A stretch of 64,000 nucleotides of DNA from Deltaproteobacteria bacterium (lineage in GTDB: Bacteria > Desulfobacterota > Binatia > UBA1149 > SPBQ01). Where the stretch lies: NCBI GenBank assembly GCA_029262375.1, contig JAJCZM010000054.1:62001-126000 (forward strand), given 5' to 3'. A program made the position numbers and the translations under genes. The notes under the pieces are model-generated. The model searched no databases and had not been told where the DNA came from. It saw nothing but the letters and a program-made list of their open reading frames with translations. Shown here piece by piece: positions 1-9,542 of the stretch (position 1 is its first letter; each line of letters starts with the position of its first letter).

Positions 1-3000
1 GACTGGTTGTACGCGAAGTCGCCCGCCCAGGTCGTTCCGTTGCAATCGGTCTTGTCGCCGGAACACTCAGACGTCGAAACATTGGCGTTGAGTCGGATCG
101 CGAGGCCCTGCGTGTTGTCGAAGGCGACCGGTCCGAAGCAGGCGTTGCGAGGGTCGGCCGGACACGGGTCGGCGGCCAATTCCAGGCCGTCGTTGTCGGC
201 GTCATCGCAACTGGTACCGGGAGGCAACGGTGCGTGGTCGCATGTGCCGGTAGATGCGTCGCAAGTATCCACGGTGCAGGGATCGGCATCGTCACAGTCT
301 ATCGCGACGTTCGCGCAACCGGTGATCTCATCGCAGGTGTCTACGGTGCACGCGTTGGCGTCGTCGCAGCCGGTGCCGGTGCCGGTGCCGGGCTGGCAGC
401 CGGCAATCGGATGGCAGACCTCGTTGCCGTTACAGACGTTGCCGTCGTCGCACTGTGCATCGTTGGTGGCGTGCGTGCATGAATCCGCGCTCTCGTCGCA
501 GCCGTCGATCGTGCACGCGAGCGCATCGCTGCAGGGGCGTGCGGCCCCCGTGCAGGCACCGGCGCTACAGCTGTCTCCCACCGTGCAAAAGAGCCCATCG
601 TCGCATGCGCCCGCGATCGGTGTGTTGATACAACTGGTGCCGCCGCAGCTGTCGGCCGTGCAGGCGTTGCCGTCATCGCAACTCGGATCGCTGTGTTCGC
701 ATGCGCCCGTCGTCGCATTGCACGTGTCGATCGAGCAGCCGTTGCCATCATCGCAATCGATGGGAGTATTGAGGCAGCCTAGTACGCTGTCGCATGAGTC
801 GGCCGTGCATGGATTCGCGTCGTCGCAATCGAGCGGCGTTCCGCTCGCACAGCCTGTGACTGCGTCGCAGGTCTCGGCGCCGTTGCACACATCGGTATCG
901 ACGCAGGCGCTATGGTCGGGGACGTTGGTGCAACTATCGGCTGCTTCGTCGCAGCCGTCGGCCGTGCATGTGACGCCGTCGTCGCAGTTGGCCGACGACA
1001 CGCCGCACTGTCCGTCGGCGCACACTGTGCCGGTGCTGCAGAAGGACCCGCCTCCTGTGCAATCTGCGTTGCTGTAACACGCGGAGTACCGGAAGACTTC
1101 ATGGGCTGTGGAATGCGTGCCGCCGACGCCGGCACCACCGGTGGGAACGTAGACGCGTTCGGTCACGCCGTCTTCGAGCACCGAAAGGTACCCCGGCTGG
1201 CTGTGTCGAGAGGTGGGCATCGGAGCCAGTGTGCGCCAGCTGTCGCGCCGCGGATCGTACTCCTCGACGACGTGATACGTGCCCGGTGCCGAGCCCGGTC
1301 CGTCGCCGCCGATGACGAGCAGACGGCCCTGTACTACGACCGACGCGAAGCCCGAACGGGATGTCGGCATTGGTGTGCCTGCGCTCCAGGTGTCGCTCGG
1401 GATGTCGTAGATCTCCAGCGCATCGGTCGTGATGTTGACCTCGGTATCGCGCCCGCCGACGACGTAGATCTTCTCGCCGATGCGGTGGATTTGCAGGTGA
1501 TCGCGCGGGGCGGACATCGGAGACAGGAGCTTCCATGTGTCGGTCACGGTGTTGTAGACCGACATCTGCGTAAGTGCCTGATTGCTCGCCTCGATCGAGA
1601 GTCCGCCGGCGCAGTAGATGCGTACGCCGTAGCTAGCGCAGCCGTGCGCGCCGCGTGACGTGCCCATCGGCGCAGCGTCTTGCCATCCGAGGCCCGGCTG
1701 AGCGGAGTCGTAGACGATGACGCTCTCGGTGGACGGGCCGGGCCAGTCCAACAGACCACCGGGGATGTAGATCTTCTCGCCGATCACGACGGGTTGGAAG
1801 TGATGGCGGGGGGTGGGGAGATCGGGGCCGTTGCTCCACGTCATCGTCGCCGGGTCGTAGATCTCGATCGACGTTTCGGTCCACGGCTCTTCGCCGCCGA
1901 AGATCCAGTTGCGTCCGTTGAACGTGGTACCGCCGGCCTCGTGTCGTGACAGCGTCGGCTCGGGACGTGCTTCCCAGGCACCAAGGCCCAGGCAGGCGTC
2001 CTCGGAGGCGCCGGAAGCCTGTGCGCAGACGTCGCAGGCGTCGCCGCGACCGTCGCCGTCGCCGTCGCTTTGCGACGGATTCGGCGTGTTCGGGCAGTTG
2101 TCGTTGTCGCTGGTCATCGGTGCGGCGAAACCGGGGCCTTCGCAGACTCCGTCACCGTCTAGGTCGTTGTCGCCGTCGGACAGACACGGATCGCAGACGT
2201 CGCCGATGGTCTCTTCATCGAGGTCGGCCTGGTCGGGATTGTACTCGGCCGGGCAGTTGTCCTCGGCGTCCGAGGTTCCGTCCGAGTCCGTGTCGGCGCA
2301 AGTGCCCGACACCGGCACGTGATCGCAGAAGCCGTCCGCCGGATCGCAAGAGTCGGTCGTGCAGCCGTCGAAGTCGTTGCAGCCGAGCGCGGCGTTGATG
2401 CAGAAGCCGCCAACGCAGGTGTCCGCCGTGCACAGACTACCGTCGATACAGTCGGTGTCTACCGAACAAGCCGAGGGTAACGTGGTCGTGGTCGTCGGTG
2501 TCGCGTTGGTCAACACTTCGATTGCTTTGACTGATGGCGATTGAACGACCTTGTCCATGCGAAACTGCAGGCCGTTCCCGTCGGCCACCGTCGTCGCGAT
2601 CGACCGCACTACAGCCCGCGCGCTGCCGCCGGCGGCTGCGACTTGGTCGAAGTTGTCGTAGATCAACGCGTCCTCGACGTAGATATCGAAGATGCGATCG
2701 CCAACGGCGGTCGTGCCGTCGTAGGTGTTGGCGAAGTACAGGTTCACGACGTAATCGCCGTTGGGTACATCGAAGCTGTATATGAGGTCGGGGTCCGGAT
2801 TGCGGTCGCTGTGACCGCACTGAAAGAGATCGGAAGTTGTGGCACCGCTGCACCCGAAGATGTCGGCGATGCCGCTAATCGTACAGTTCGATCCGCCCGA
2901 AAGATTGCAGACGTTCGATTTCGTCGGCTGGTTGTAGCCGAAGTCGTGCGACCATGTGTCGCCGTTACAGTCGATTCGCTCGCCGCCGCAGTCGGCCGAC

Positions 3001-3374
3001 GAGACGTTGGCGTTCAGGCGAATGAGCGAGTCGAACGCGGCGTCGTAGGCCGGCGGTCCGAAGCAAAGGTTGCGCGGGTCGGCCGGGCAGGGGTCGCCGA
3101 GGCGTTCGAGTCCGTCGTCGTCCTCGTCGTCACAGTCGCTGCCGGGCGGCAGCGGACTGGAAAGACAATCTCCACCCGGCAATTCGCAGATATCGGTCGT
3201 ACAGGGGTCCGAGTCGTCGCACTGACTATCGAGCGTGCAGAAGCCGTGACCGGCAACGGCGGGAGTCGCCACTAGGACATGGAATGCGAGTAGGGCGGCG
3301 AGTGGGATCCGCAGGGCGGCCGTGGTTGCGAGTCTGAGACCAACTTGGCCAAGTCGTGCGAAAGGGTGGGGCAT
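1..3374 (-). CDS. Giant secreted Kelch/malectin/Cys-rich protein, 3' end beyond left edge
   Basis: One open frame runs from an ATG at 3374 to the left edge without a stop (at least 1124 residues); the C-terminus lies outside the window. I translated the minus strand by eye. A signal peptide covers roughly residues 1-41. A short Cys-rich stretch and a Ca-binding GDPCPADPRN cap follow, then a malectin-like domain (about 115-286, ending VKAIEVL), a Thr-rich linker, thrombospondin-3-like Asp repeats (about 311-461), a Kelch propeller (about 471-758, with repeated GG and YD..T..W motifs), Dictyostelium-type Cys repeats (about 766-1065), and the start of a second malectin-like domain at the edge. 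It is probably an extracellular carbohydrate-binding matrix protein. It is paralogous to the proteins at 9543, 17469 and 25890. No clear Shine-Dalgarno sequence precedes the ATG, so the start is moderately sure. Confidence 0.85.
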   Translation of the reverse strand, partial: MPHPFARLGQVGLRLATTAALRIPLAALLAFHVLVATPAVAGHGFCTLDSQCDDSDPCTTDICELPGGDCLSSPLPPGSDCDDEDDDGLERLGDPCPADPRNLCFGPPAYDAAFDSLIRLNANVSSADCGGERIDCNGDTWSHDFGYNQPTKSNVCNLSGGSNCTISGIADIFGCSGATTSDLFQCGHSDRNPDPDLIYSFDVPNGDYVVNLYFANTYDGTTAVGDRIFDIYVEDALIYDNFDQVAAAGGSARAVVRSIATTVADGNGLQFRMDKVVQSPSVKAIEVLTNATPTTTTTLPSACSVDTDCIDGSLCTADTCVGGFCINAALGCNDFDGCTTDSCDPADGFCDHVPVSGTCADTDSDGTSDAEDNCPAEYNPDQADLDEETIGDVCDPCLSDGDNDLDGDGVCEGPGFAAPMTSDNDNCPNTPNPSQSDGDGDGRGDACDVCAQASGASEDACLGLGAWEARPEPTLSRHEAGGTTFNGRNWIFGGEEPWTETSIEIYDPATMTWSNGPDLPTPRHHFQPVVIGEKIYIPGGLLDWPGPSTESVIVYDSAQPGLGWQDAAPMGTSRGAHGCASYGVRIYCAGGLSIEASNQALTQMSVYNTVTDTWKLLSPMSAPRDHLQIHRIGEKIYVVGGRDTEVNITTDALEIYDIPSDTWSAGTPMPTSRSGFASVVVQGRLLVIGGDGPGSAPGTYHVVEEYDPRRDSWRTLAPMPTSRHSQPGYLSVLEDGVTERVYVPTGGAGVGGTHSTAHEVFRYSACYSNADCTGGGSFCSTGTVCADGQCGVSSANCDDGVTCTADGCDEAADSCTNVPDHSACVDTDVCNGAETCDAVTGCASGTPLDCDDANPCTADSCDSVLGCLNTPIDCDDGNGCSIDTCNATTGACEHSDPSCDDGNACTADSCGGTSCINTPIAGACDDGLFCTVGDSCSAGACTGAARPCSDALACTIDGCDESADSCTHATNDAQCDDGNVCNGNEVCHPIAGCQPGTGTGTGCDDANACTVDTCDEITGCANVAIDCDDADPCTVDTCDASTGTCDHAPLPPGTSCDDADNDGLELAADPCPADPRNACFGPVAFDNTQGLAIRLNANVSTSECSGDKTDCNGTTWAGDFAYNQ

Positions 3375-3677
3375 TCGTACAGTGCTCAGTCGCGAGCGTC
3401 GATTTTCCGCCCGCTGCGGGCTTGCCTATGCGGGTGATGGAGTGAGATGTGCGACTGTCTCTAATGTACGGGTTTGTACGTACGCGCGCAATTGGCCGTG
3501 TTCGTAAATCATCGATAGGACGCGGACTTACGCAGAATTGGCCTGACGCGTGATCGCCGAACAGAGTCGGCGGCTGACATAGGTGAAACCGACGGGTGGC
3601 CCAGTCGGGGGCGCGCAAAAAAAGGGGGCTCCGAAGAGCCCCCCTTTATCTGAGATCAGCGCTGTGCGCGGTCGGCC
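3375..3677. other. Intergenic region between porin and giant protein gene
   Basis: No credible gene. It holds the porin terminator (3617-3647) and presumably the promoter of the leftward giant gene. I found no convincing sigma-70 or sigma-54 promoter; the one GG-N10-GC arrangement here has a poor -12 element. Confidence 0.5.
3617..3647 (-). terminator. Rho-independent terminator of the porin gene
   Basis: On the minus strand an 8-bp perfect GC-rich stem (3643-3636 with 3631-3624) closes a TTCG tetraloop and is followed by seven T residues (3623-3617). It sits about 30 nt past the porin stop codon. Confidence 0.9.
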
Positions 3678-4820
3678 TTACTCGGCTCCGGGGTGCCAGA
3701 CCACCTGGGCCTGCAGCGAGTTCGTCGAATCCGACATGCTGTCGTCGTCGCCGAAGATGTCCTCGTTGGCGGTATCGAAGCGGTACTCCAGCCGGACGTC
3801 GACGCCGGGTGTTAGCGGAAGGCTGCCGGTGACCGTCACGCTGACTGCCTGATAGTCGCTGGCGCCGGGCAGGCCGCTCAGAATGCCGCTTACTCCGGGG
3901 ACGAGCCCTTCGTCTTCCGTGAAGTCCACGCGGACGTCTACGCCACCGGGACCCACGTCTGTTCCGCCGTACAGCGCGACGTTCCACATACGAAGCTCGG
4001 TCGAGGTGGCCTCGTCGTCGTCGTTGCGTACGGTGCCTTCAAGGGCGTAGTCGATGTCGATGTCTCCGAAACCGATCATGCCGGCCATGATGGCGTTGAC
4101 CAACCAGATGTCGGTGCTGTCGCCTTCTTGCGTGAACAGGCCGGAAACGTAGAGGCTGTGGTCCTCGCCGATCGTCGTGCCAAAGGAGCCCAGGATCGCT
4201 TTCTCGTCGTCGTTGTCATTGCCGCCGGCGCCGGCGGTCGAGTTGTCGGCGACGGTGAAGTTGTTGGCGACACCGATCATGAAATCGAAGACGTCGGCCG
4301 TACCGCTCACGGTCAGACCGTCGTGGTTGATCGGCTGGACCAGCCAGCCGCGCGAACGGCTGATGTTGGCATTGCCCCAAGGCGCGAGCACTTCGTAACC
4401 GATGGGTGTGGCGAAACGACCGGCTGTGACGGCAGCCGGGCCGAGGTCCCATGTGGCGGACAGGGTCTGCAGCCCTATGTCGCCGTCGCGGGAATCACCG
4501 GCCATGGCGGCCAGGTCACCGAAGACTAACGTGCCTTCGTAGCTAAGTGCTCCGCGGTCTCCCGATAAGCCAAGCTGGAGCATGTCTATGTTGAACGACT
4601 CATCCTGCTCTTGGCTGCTGTAGGTGTTCACGTTCTGTGAAGCGTTGGTGGCGCCGGACATGGGGTCGTTGAAGTCGTACCCGTATGATACCGATGCGCC
4701 GAATGTGAAATTCGGGCCGTTGTCGTGCCCGTCCGCGTGGGCGGTAAGCGGGGCTCCGATCGTCGTCGCTGCCATGGCGGCCATGGCGGCCACGGATGCC
4801 AACAATAGATTCCTGTTCAT
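3678..4820 (-). CDS. Outer-membrane beta-barrel porin-like protein
   Basis: Encodes 380 residues. I chose the ATG at 4820, five codons inside the longest frame, because GAGGAGGAG lies just upstream with good spacing. A signal peptide of about 30 residues ends near AHA-DGHDNG. The rest is alternating hydrophobic/polar strands with Gly- and Asp-rich turns, such as FTFGASVSYGYDFND and VDVRLEYRFDT, typical of putative porins of the BBP2/OmpL type. The final residues (VVWHPGAE) lack the usual terminal aromatic residue. The role is probably outer-membrane diffusion; the substrate is unknown. It is transcribed alone and closed by a strong terminator. Its position among giant secreted proteins raises the possibility that it is co-expressed with them, but nothing in the sequence proves this. 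Confidence 0.75.
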   Translation of the reverse strand: MNRNLLLASVAAMAAMAATTIGAPLTAHADGHDNGPNFTFGASVSYGYDFNDPMSGATNASQNVNTYSSQEQDESFNIDMLQLGLSGDRGALSYEGTLVFGDLAAMAGDSRDGDIGLQTLSATWDLGPAAVTAGRFATPIGYEVLAPWGNANISRSRGWLVQPINHDGLTVSGTADVFDFMIGVANNFTVADNSTAGAGGNDNDDEKAILGSFGTTIGEDHSLYVSGLFTQEGDSTDIWLVNAIMAGMIGFGDIDIDYALEGTVRNDDDEATSTELRMWNVALYGGTDVGPGGVDVRVDFTEDEGLVPGVSGILSGLPGASDYQAVSVTVTGSLPLTPGVDVRLEYRFDTANEDIFGDDDSMSDSTNSLQAQVVWHPGAE

Positions 4821-4903
4821 GCCACTCCTCCTCAAACTACTCTATCTATTCAATCTCAAAGACGTTGCGTCTCTAAAGGACGCTGAGTCGCCTGTGTAGC
4901 TTC

Positions 4904-4924
4904 CTGGTCGGGAGTTCCGACCAG
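4904..4924. other. Hairpin in the porin leader
   Basis: Perfect 8-bp inverted repeat CTGGTCGG/CCGACCAG with a 5-nt loop, about 85 nt upstream of the porin start. No T-run follows on either strand, so it is not a standard terminator. It could be a leader structure or an operator. A looser inverted repeat lies at 4953-4976 and a TTGACA hexamer at 5015-5010 (minus), without a matching -10. Confidence 0.4.
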
Positions 4925-5040
4925 CCCCTTGCTCGACACGCGAAGACTCTGAAAGCGGAGGCCTAAGGGCCCGCTTACACCCATGAACGGTGCCCGTCGA
5001 GAAGTGGGTTGTCAATATTTTCAGTGTACGAAAATGTGCT

Positions 5041-8000
5041 CTAATTGCTTGATAAGAAGCAGTTCAGGCCGACATCGAGGCCGACCGATTTTGACAGGAT
5101 GATGAGGCCGTCGGACGCGGTGATTCTGCCGTCCGCGTTGACGTCACACTCGCAGATCGGGCAGTCGGATAGGTAAACGGCGGCGCGTATCGTGAACAGG
5201 GCGTCGGTCGCGACCGGGATCTCGCCGTGACTCGACGGGACGCCGCAGTAGCTCAGCCGCAGGCAGACGCCGCCCGCGCAGGTGTCGTCGAGCGTGCATG
5301 CGTTGCCTTCGTCGCAGTTGGAGCCCTCGTTAATGGGTTCGACCGAGCAGCTCCCTTCGCTGCTTTGGCAGATTCCCACCGAGCAAAGGGAATCGAGGTG
5401 TGCGCAATCGTCCTCTTCGCCTTCGATACACCCGAGGACCGGGTCGCAGGCCTCGATCCCGTTGCAATCGTCACCGTCGTCACAGGCGGCGTGAGACGGG
5501 GGGAAGCTGCAGCTGTCGCTGGATTCGATGCAGGCATCCGTCGTGCACGCGACTCCATCCGAGCACGGTGGCGATCCGTTGATGCAACCGTCGGACAGGT
5601 CGCAGCGCTCGGTGCCGTTGCAGTACAGACCGTCGTCGCAGGCCTCGTCATCGGGGATATGCATCAGGTCGCGCGACTGATCGTCGCAGATATCGAGGGT
5701 GCAGGCGACGCCGTCGCTGGTCGACGGTGGGATGCCGGCGACGCAGCCGTCGTCGATATCGCAGCGCTCTAGTCCGTTGCAGAACAGATCGTCGTCGCAC
5801 ATCGTATCGCTCGCGATGTGATCGACTCGGTCCGCAGCCTCATTGCACAGGTCCATCGTGCAGGAGACTCCGTCGTCGAGGACTACCGGTTCTCCGCTCG
5901 TGCAGCCGCCGCTCGGGTCGCAGATCTCTTCGCCGTTGCAGAATGTAGCGTCGGTGCACGCGGCGTGATCGGGGACGTGAACGAAGCGGTCTTGATTCTC
6001 GTCGCAGACGGACGTCGTACACGCGATTGCGTCGTCCTCGGTGGGCGCTGTGCCGGCGACGCAGCGGTCGTCGATGCAGCGCTCCATTCCGTTACAGAAT
6101 GCGCCGTCGTTGCACTGCGCGTTCGTGGCGCACCCAGACCGAATCTCGATCGCTTTGATGGCTGGATCGCTGGCGCCACCGTGCTCGAAGAGAATATCGA
6201 TGCCGTCGCCGTCGGATACCAGTACGAGCGCCGAGCGTACGACGGCGCGTCCGCTACCGCCGGCGGCGGCGACTTGATCGAACTCGTCGTAGTACAGGGT
6301 GTCTTCGATCGAGATATCGAATGTTCGCGATCCGACGAACCATGTTGACGCGAAGCTATTGGCGAACAGGAGATTTACCAAGTACAGGCCGTTCGGCACG
6401 TCGAAGCTGTACTCGAGCTCGGGCGAACTCCCCAGATCGGAGTGCTCGCACTGGAATAGGTCTTCGGTTGCTTCGTCGTCGCATCCGAAGATCCCGGAGA
6501 TGCCGGCGATGAAACACGCCTCGTCGCCGCCATTGAGGTTGCAGGCGCTTGCCTTCGCGGCGACGTTGTAGCCGAAGTCGGAGTGCCACGTGAGACCTCG
6601 GCAATCGACGCGGCTGCCGGCGCAGTGTTGCGTCGATGCGTTCGCGTTCAGTCGAATCTCGTTGCCGGTGTCGGCATCGACCGCGATGCGACCGAAGCAC
6701 GCGTTGAGTGCATCGTCGGGGCACGGATCGACGTCGTTCTCGAGGCCGTCGTTGTCCGGGTCCGTTGCGTCATCGCACGGCCCCGTGGCCGCATAGTTAG
6801 CGATGTACGCCGTATCGCTAGAACCCACTACGATCGAGTGCTCGGCTGCACCTCCGTCCGACCACCCCGAGAAGAGGTATTCGGTGTCGTCCACGCAAGT
6901 GATGGTCGTTGCTGAGATCGTGTACTGGAAGCCCGTGGCCTCATCGATGACGCTCGGGGTCGGCAGCACGATGCCGTCGAGCGCGATCGGGATGCCGGTG
7001 GGCTCGGTGTCGAACGTCAGGTCTACGATGTTCGGGAATACCGAGACGCTGTCGGTGTCGCTCAGTCCGTCACTGTCCGTGACGGTCAACCGAAGTTCGT
7101 AGTGGGTAGTGTCGCCGTAGGCGTGCCCCGTCGTTGGAGTCGCATAGCTTCCGCTGATCGCGAATATCGGGCCTTGCCGCGGATGCAGGTGGCCGTCGTG
7201 GTGCAGCAGGATCTGCCACGAGAAGTCTGTCGCGTCGAGCGTTTCGTCGGGGTCGTCACCGTCGCCTTGATAGTCGAGGACCTGGCCGGCGTTGAAGAAC
7301 GATCCGTCTAGCGGGGCGACGATCGATGCAGTGGGCGCCGAACCCGCCGAGATCGAGATCGGTTGCGATTGAACGTCGTGCGTCGGGTCGGAAAGAATGA
7401 GGCGTGCCGAATAGCTGCCGGTTGTCGCGTAGGTGTGCTGTGCGGTCGCGGTCGTTGCCTCGGTACCGTCGCCGAATATCCACCGGTACGAGAGGGGGTC
7501 GTTCTCCGTGTCCGTTCCGGCTCCTGTGAATGTTACCGACAGAGGCGCGGGCCCCGACTGAGTGGATGCAGAAGCTTGGGTGATGACCGGCGCGTGGTTG
7601 CCGGCGGTATGCCGGATACGTCGCACCGAGCCATCATGACGGATGTAGTAGAGCGCACCGTCGGGGCTCTGCTCCATGAAGACCACGTCTCCGATGTCGG
7701 TAAGAAAGTCGAAGTTTCCCGTGACGGTCGTGCTCGATCCGTCGAAAGTCAGGTAGCGGATCCAGTGCGCGGCGTAGTCGCCATAGAAATACACACCGTC
7801 GAACGCAGCGGGGAACTGATTGCCGCGATACACGATGCCGCCCATGATGCCGTGCCCGCCGCCGATGTGCTGGAACTTGAAGATCGGATCGGTGTAGTTG
7901 GCCGGATCCTCGCAGTCGCCTTCGCAGATCGGCCAACCGAAGTTGGCGCCCGACGCGCCGACATTGACCGTCTCGATCGAATTGTAGCCGAGGTCGCCCA

Positions 8001-9426
8001 TGAAGAGCCGCCCCGTTTCCTCATCGAAACGAGCCCGGAACGGATTGCGCAGCCCGAGTGCCCACATCGCATCGTAATTCGGGCCGCTGCCGTCGAAAAA
8101 GGGATTGTCGGTGGGGATGCTTCCGTCCTTGTTGATACGGATGATCTTGCCGGCGGCCAGTGTCATGTCCTGCGCGCGCGGCGGATCGAATTTCTCGCCG
8201 AGCGTCATATACAGCTTGCCGTCGGGGCCGAAATCGAGCCCGCCGCCGTAGTGGCAGCAGTTCTCGTAGGGCTGGTCGTCCTCCCACAGCATGACTTCGT
8301 CTTCTGCGTGCGCGTGGTCCATGTCGTGCGTGAAGCGCGATATACGATGGCGCGAGTTCGAGCCGTGCGCGTAGTAAATGTAGACGAAGTTGTTGTTGCT
8401 GAAGTCGGGGTCGAGCGTGAGGTCCAGTACGCCGGCCTCGCCGCTGTGTTCTACGTTTCCAAGAGTGAGGTACGAGCTGGATGTCGCGGGCACGCTCGAG
8501 TCGTCCACCAGTAGTATCTCGCCGTCTTTTTGCAGGACGATCATCCGCCCATCGGGGAGGAACGCGAGAGATGTCGGGGCGTCGAGTCCCGAGATGACCA
8601 GCTCGTCGCTAAAGTTACCGCTGGCTTCGCACAGCCCGGTGCCCGTGTTGCATTGAGTCTCGGCGGGACACACGTACGTCGTTGCGCAGGTGCCTGCATC
8701 GCTGCCCAGAACTTCGATGCCTTTTATCGATGCGCGGTCTCTAATGGATGGGAACGACAGCTGTAAGCCGTTGCCGTCATCGACTTCGGTTACAACCGAG
8801 CGCACTACCGCGCGCGCGCTGCCGCCCGCTGCCGCGACCTGATCGAACGATGCGTATGCGACGTCACCTTCGACGATGATGTCGAAGAGCCGATCTCCGA
8901 TGTTGGTCGAGTCGTCGTCTGCGTTCGCGAAGTAGACGTTGACCAAGTAGGTGCCGTCGTCCAGGGGGAAGTCCCAACCCAAATCGGGCGCTGGGTTCGG
9001 CGCGGTATGACCACACTGGAAGATGTCCTCGGTCGTCTCGTCTTCGCAGCCGAACAATTCGACGATGCCCGAGATGACGCAGTCTTCGCCGCCACCGGCC
9101 AGATCGCAGACGGACTGTTTGCCCAGGTGGTTGTAACGGGTGTCTTCCGTCCAAAGGTCACCGTTGCAGTCGATCTTGTCGCCCGCGCACTCTTTCGTGC
9201 TCGACGTATTCGTGTTGATGCGCACCGGACGTGCCGTGAAGGGGTCGAGCGCAGGCAGCCCGAAACACGCGTTTCGCGCGTCGCCTGGGCATGGATCGTT
9301 TGTGGTCAGCCCGTCGTTGTCTGGGTCGCTCATCGCTACTGACGTAGCGGCGAGCGCGAGCAACAACGTCAGTGCGCCGAGGAGTGAGCGTCTATAGAGT
9401 CGAATTCGTTCGCGCCGCATCCGCAT
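5041..9426 (-). CDS. Giant secreted malectin / sugar-dehydrogenase-like / PKD / Cys-rich protein with dockerin-like end
   Basis: Encodes 1461 residues. In order: signal peptide (1-32), Ca-binding cap, malectin-like domain (about 68-240), a glucose/sorbosone-dehydrogenase-type beta-propeller (about 275-607), PKD domain (613-693), an Ig-like domain (698-798), a GWSDGG-type beta repeat (800-880), a second malectin-like domain (912-1096), Cys-rich repeats (1099-1394) and the shared dockerin-like C-terminus (1395-1461, with DVNADGRITASD). In the propeller, His392 of HYGG fits the catalytic His of PQQ aldose dehydrogenases, and RNPF is kept, but the Arg after the GG pair is Gly, so catalytic activity is uncertain. 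Two adjacent ATGs (9426, 9420) are possible starts. It is the closest paralogue of the N-terminal half of the 17469 protein. Confidence 0.88.
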   Translation of the reverse strand: MRMRRERIRLYRRSLLGALTLLLALAATSVAMSDPDNDGLTTNDPCPGDARNACFGLPALDPFTARPVRINTNTSSTKECAGDKIDCNGDLWTEDTRYNHLGKQSVCDLAGGGEDCVISGIVELFGCEDETTEDIFQCGHTAPNPAPDLGWDFPLDDGTYLVNVYFANADDDSTNIGDRLFDIIVEGDVAYASFDQVAAAGGSARAVVRSVVTEVDDGNGLQLSFPSIRDRASIKGIEVLGSDAGTCATTYVCPAETQCNTGTGLCEASGNFSDELVISGLDAPTSLAFLPDGRMIVLQKDGEILLVDDSSVPATSSSYLTLGNVEHSGEAGVLDLTLDPDFSNNNFVYIYYAHGSNSRHRISRFTHDMDHAHAEDEVMLWEDDQPYENCCHYGGGLDFGPDGKLYMTLGEKFDPPRAQDMTLAAGKIIRINKDGSIPTDNPFFDGSGPNYDAMWALGLRNPFRARFDEETGRLFMGDLGYNSIETVNVGASGANFGWPICEGDCEDPANYTDPIFKFQHIGGGHGIMGGIVYRGNQFPAAFDGVYFYGDYAAHWIRYLTFDGSSTTVTGNFDFLTDIGDVVFMEQSPDGALYYIRHDGSVRRIRHTAGNHAPVITQASASTQSGPAPLSVTFTGAGTDTENDPLSYRWIFGDGTEATTATAQHTYATTGSYSARLILSDPTHDVQSQPISISAGSAPTASIVAPLDGSFFNAGQVLDYQGDGDDPDETLDATDFSWQILLHHDGHLHPRQGPIFAISGSYATPTTGHAYGDTTHYELRLTVTDSDGLSDTDSVSVFPNIVDLTFDTEPTGIPIALDGIVLPTPSVIDEATGFQYTISATTITCVDDTEYLFSGWSDGGAAEHSIVVGSSDTAYIANYAATGPCDDATDPDNDGLENDVDPCPDDALNACFGRIAVDADTGNEIRLNANASTQHCAGSRVDCRGLTWHSDFGYNVAAKASACNLNGGDEACFIAGISGIFGCDDEATEDLFQCEHSDLGSSPELEYSFDVPNGLYLVNLLFANSFASTWFVGSRTFDISIEDTLYYDEFDQVAAAGGSGRAVVRSALVLVSDGDGIDILFEHGGASDPAIKAIEIRSGCATNAQCNDGAFCNGMERCIDDRCVAGTAPTEDDAIACTTSVCDENQDRFVHVPDHAACTDATFCNGEEICDPSGGCTSGEPVVLDDGVSCTMDLCNEAADRVDHIASDTMCDDDLFCNGLERCDIDDGCVAGIPPSTSDGVACTLDICDDQSRDLMHIPDDEACDDGLYCNGTERCDLSDGCINGSPPCSDGVACTTDACIESSDSCSFPPSHAACDDGDDCNGIEACDPVLGCIEGEEDDCAHLDSLCSVGICQSSEGSCSVEPINEGSNCDEGNACTLDDTCAGGVCLRLSYCGVPSSHGEIPVATDALFTIRAAVYLSDCPICECDVNADGRITASDGLIILSKSVGLDVGLNCFLSSN

Positions 9427-9542
9427 CCACCCACAACCAGTCGAGAAGGCCGAGAAGTTTTGGAGGCTGCACGTCCCGACACCTAGGGGAGGCGCCCGGA
9501 GGGCGGTGTGTCAGCCGGCGGGCCTTAAAGTAGTACATTAGG

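Noticed and set aside
5010-5015. TTGACA hexamer as sigma-70 promoter of the porin
   Set aside because: No acceptable -10 at 16-18 bp; kept only as a note.
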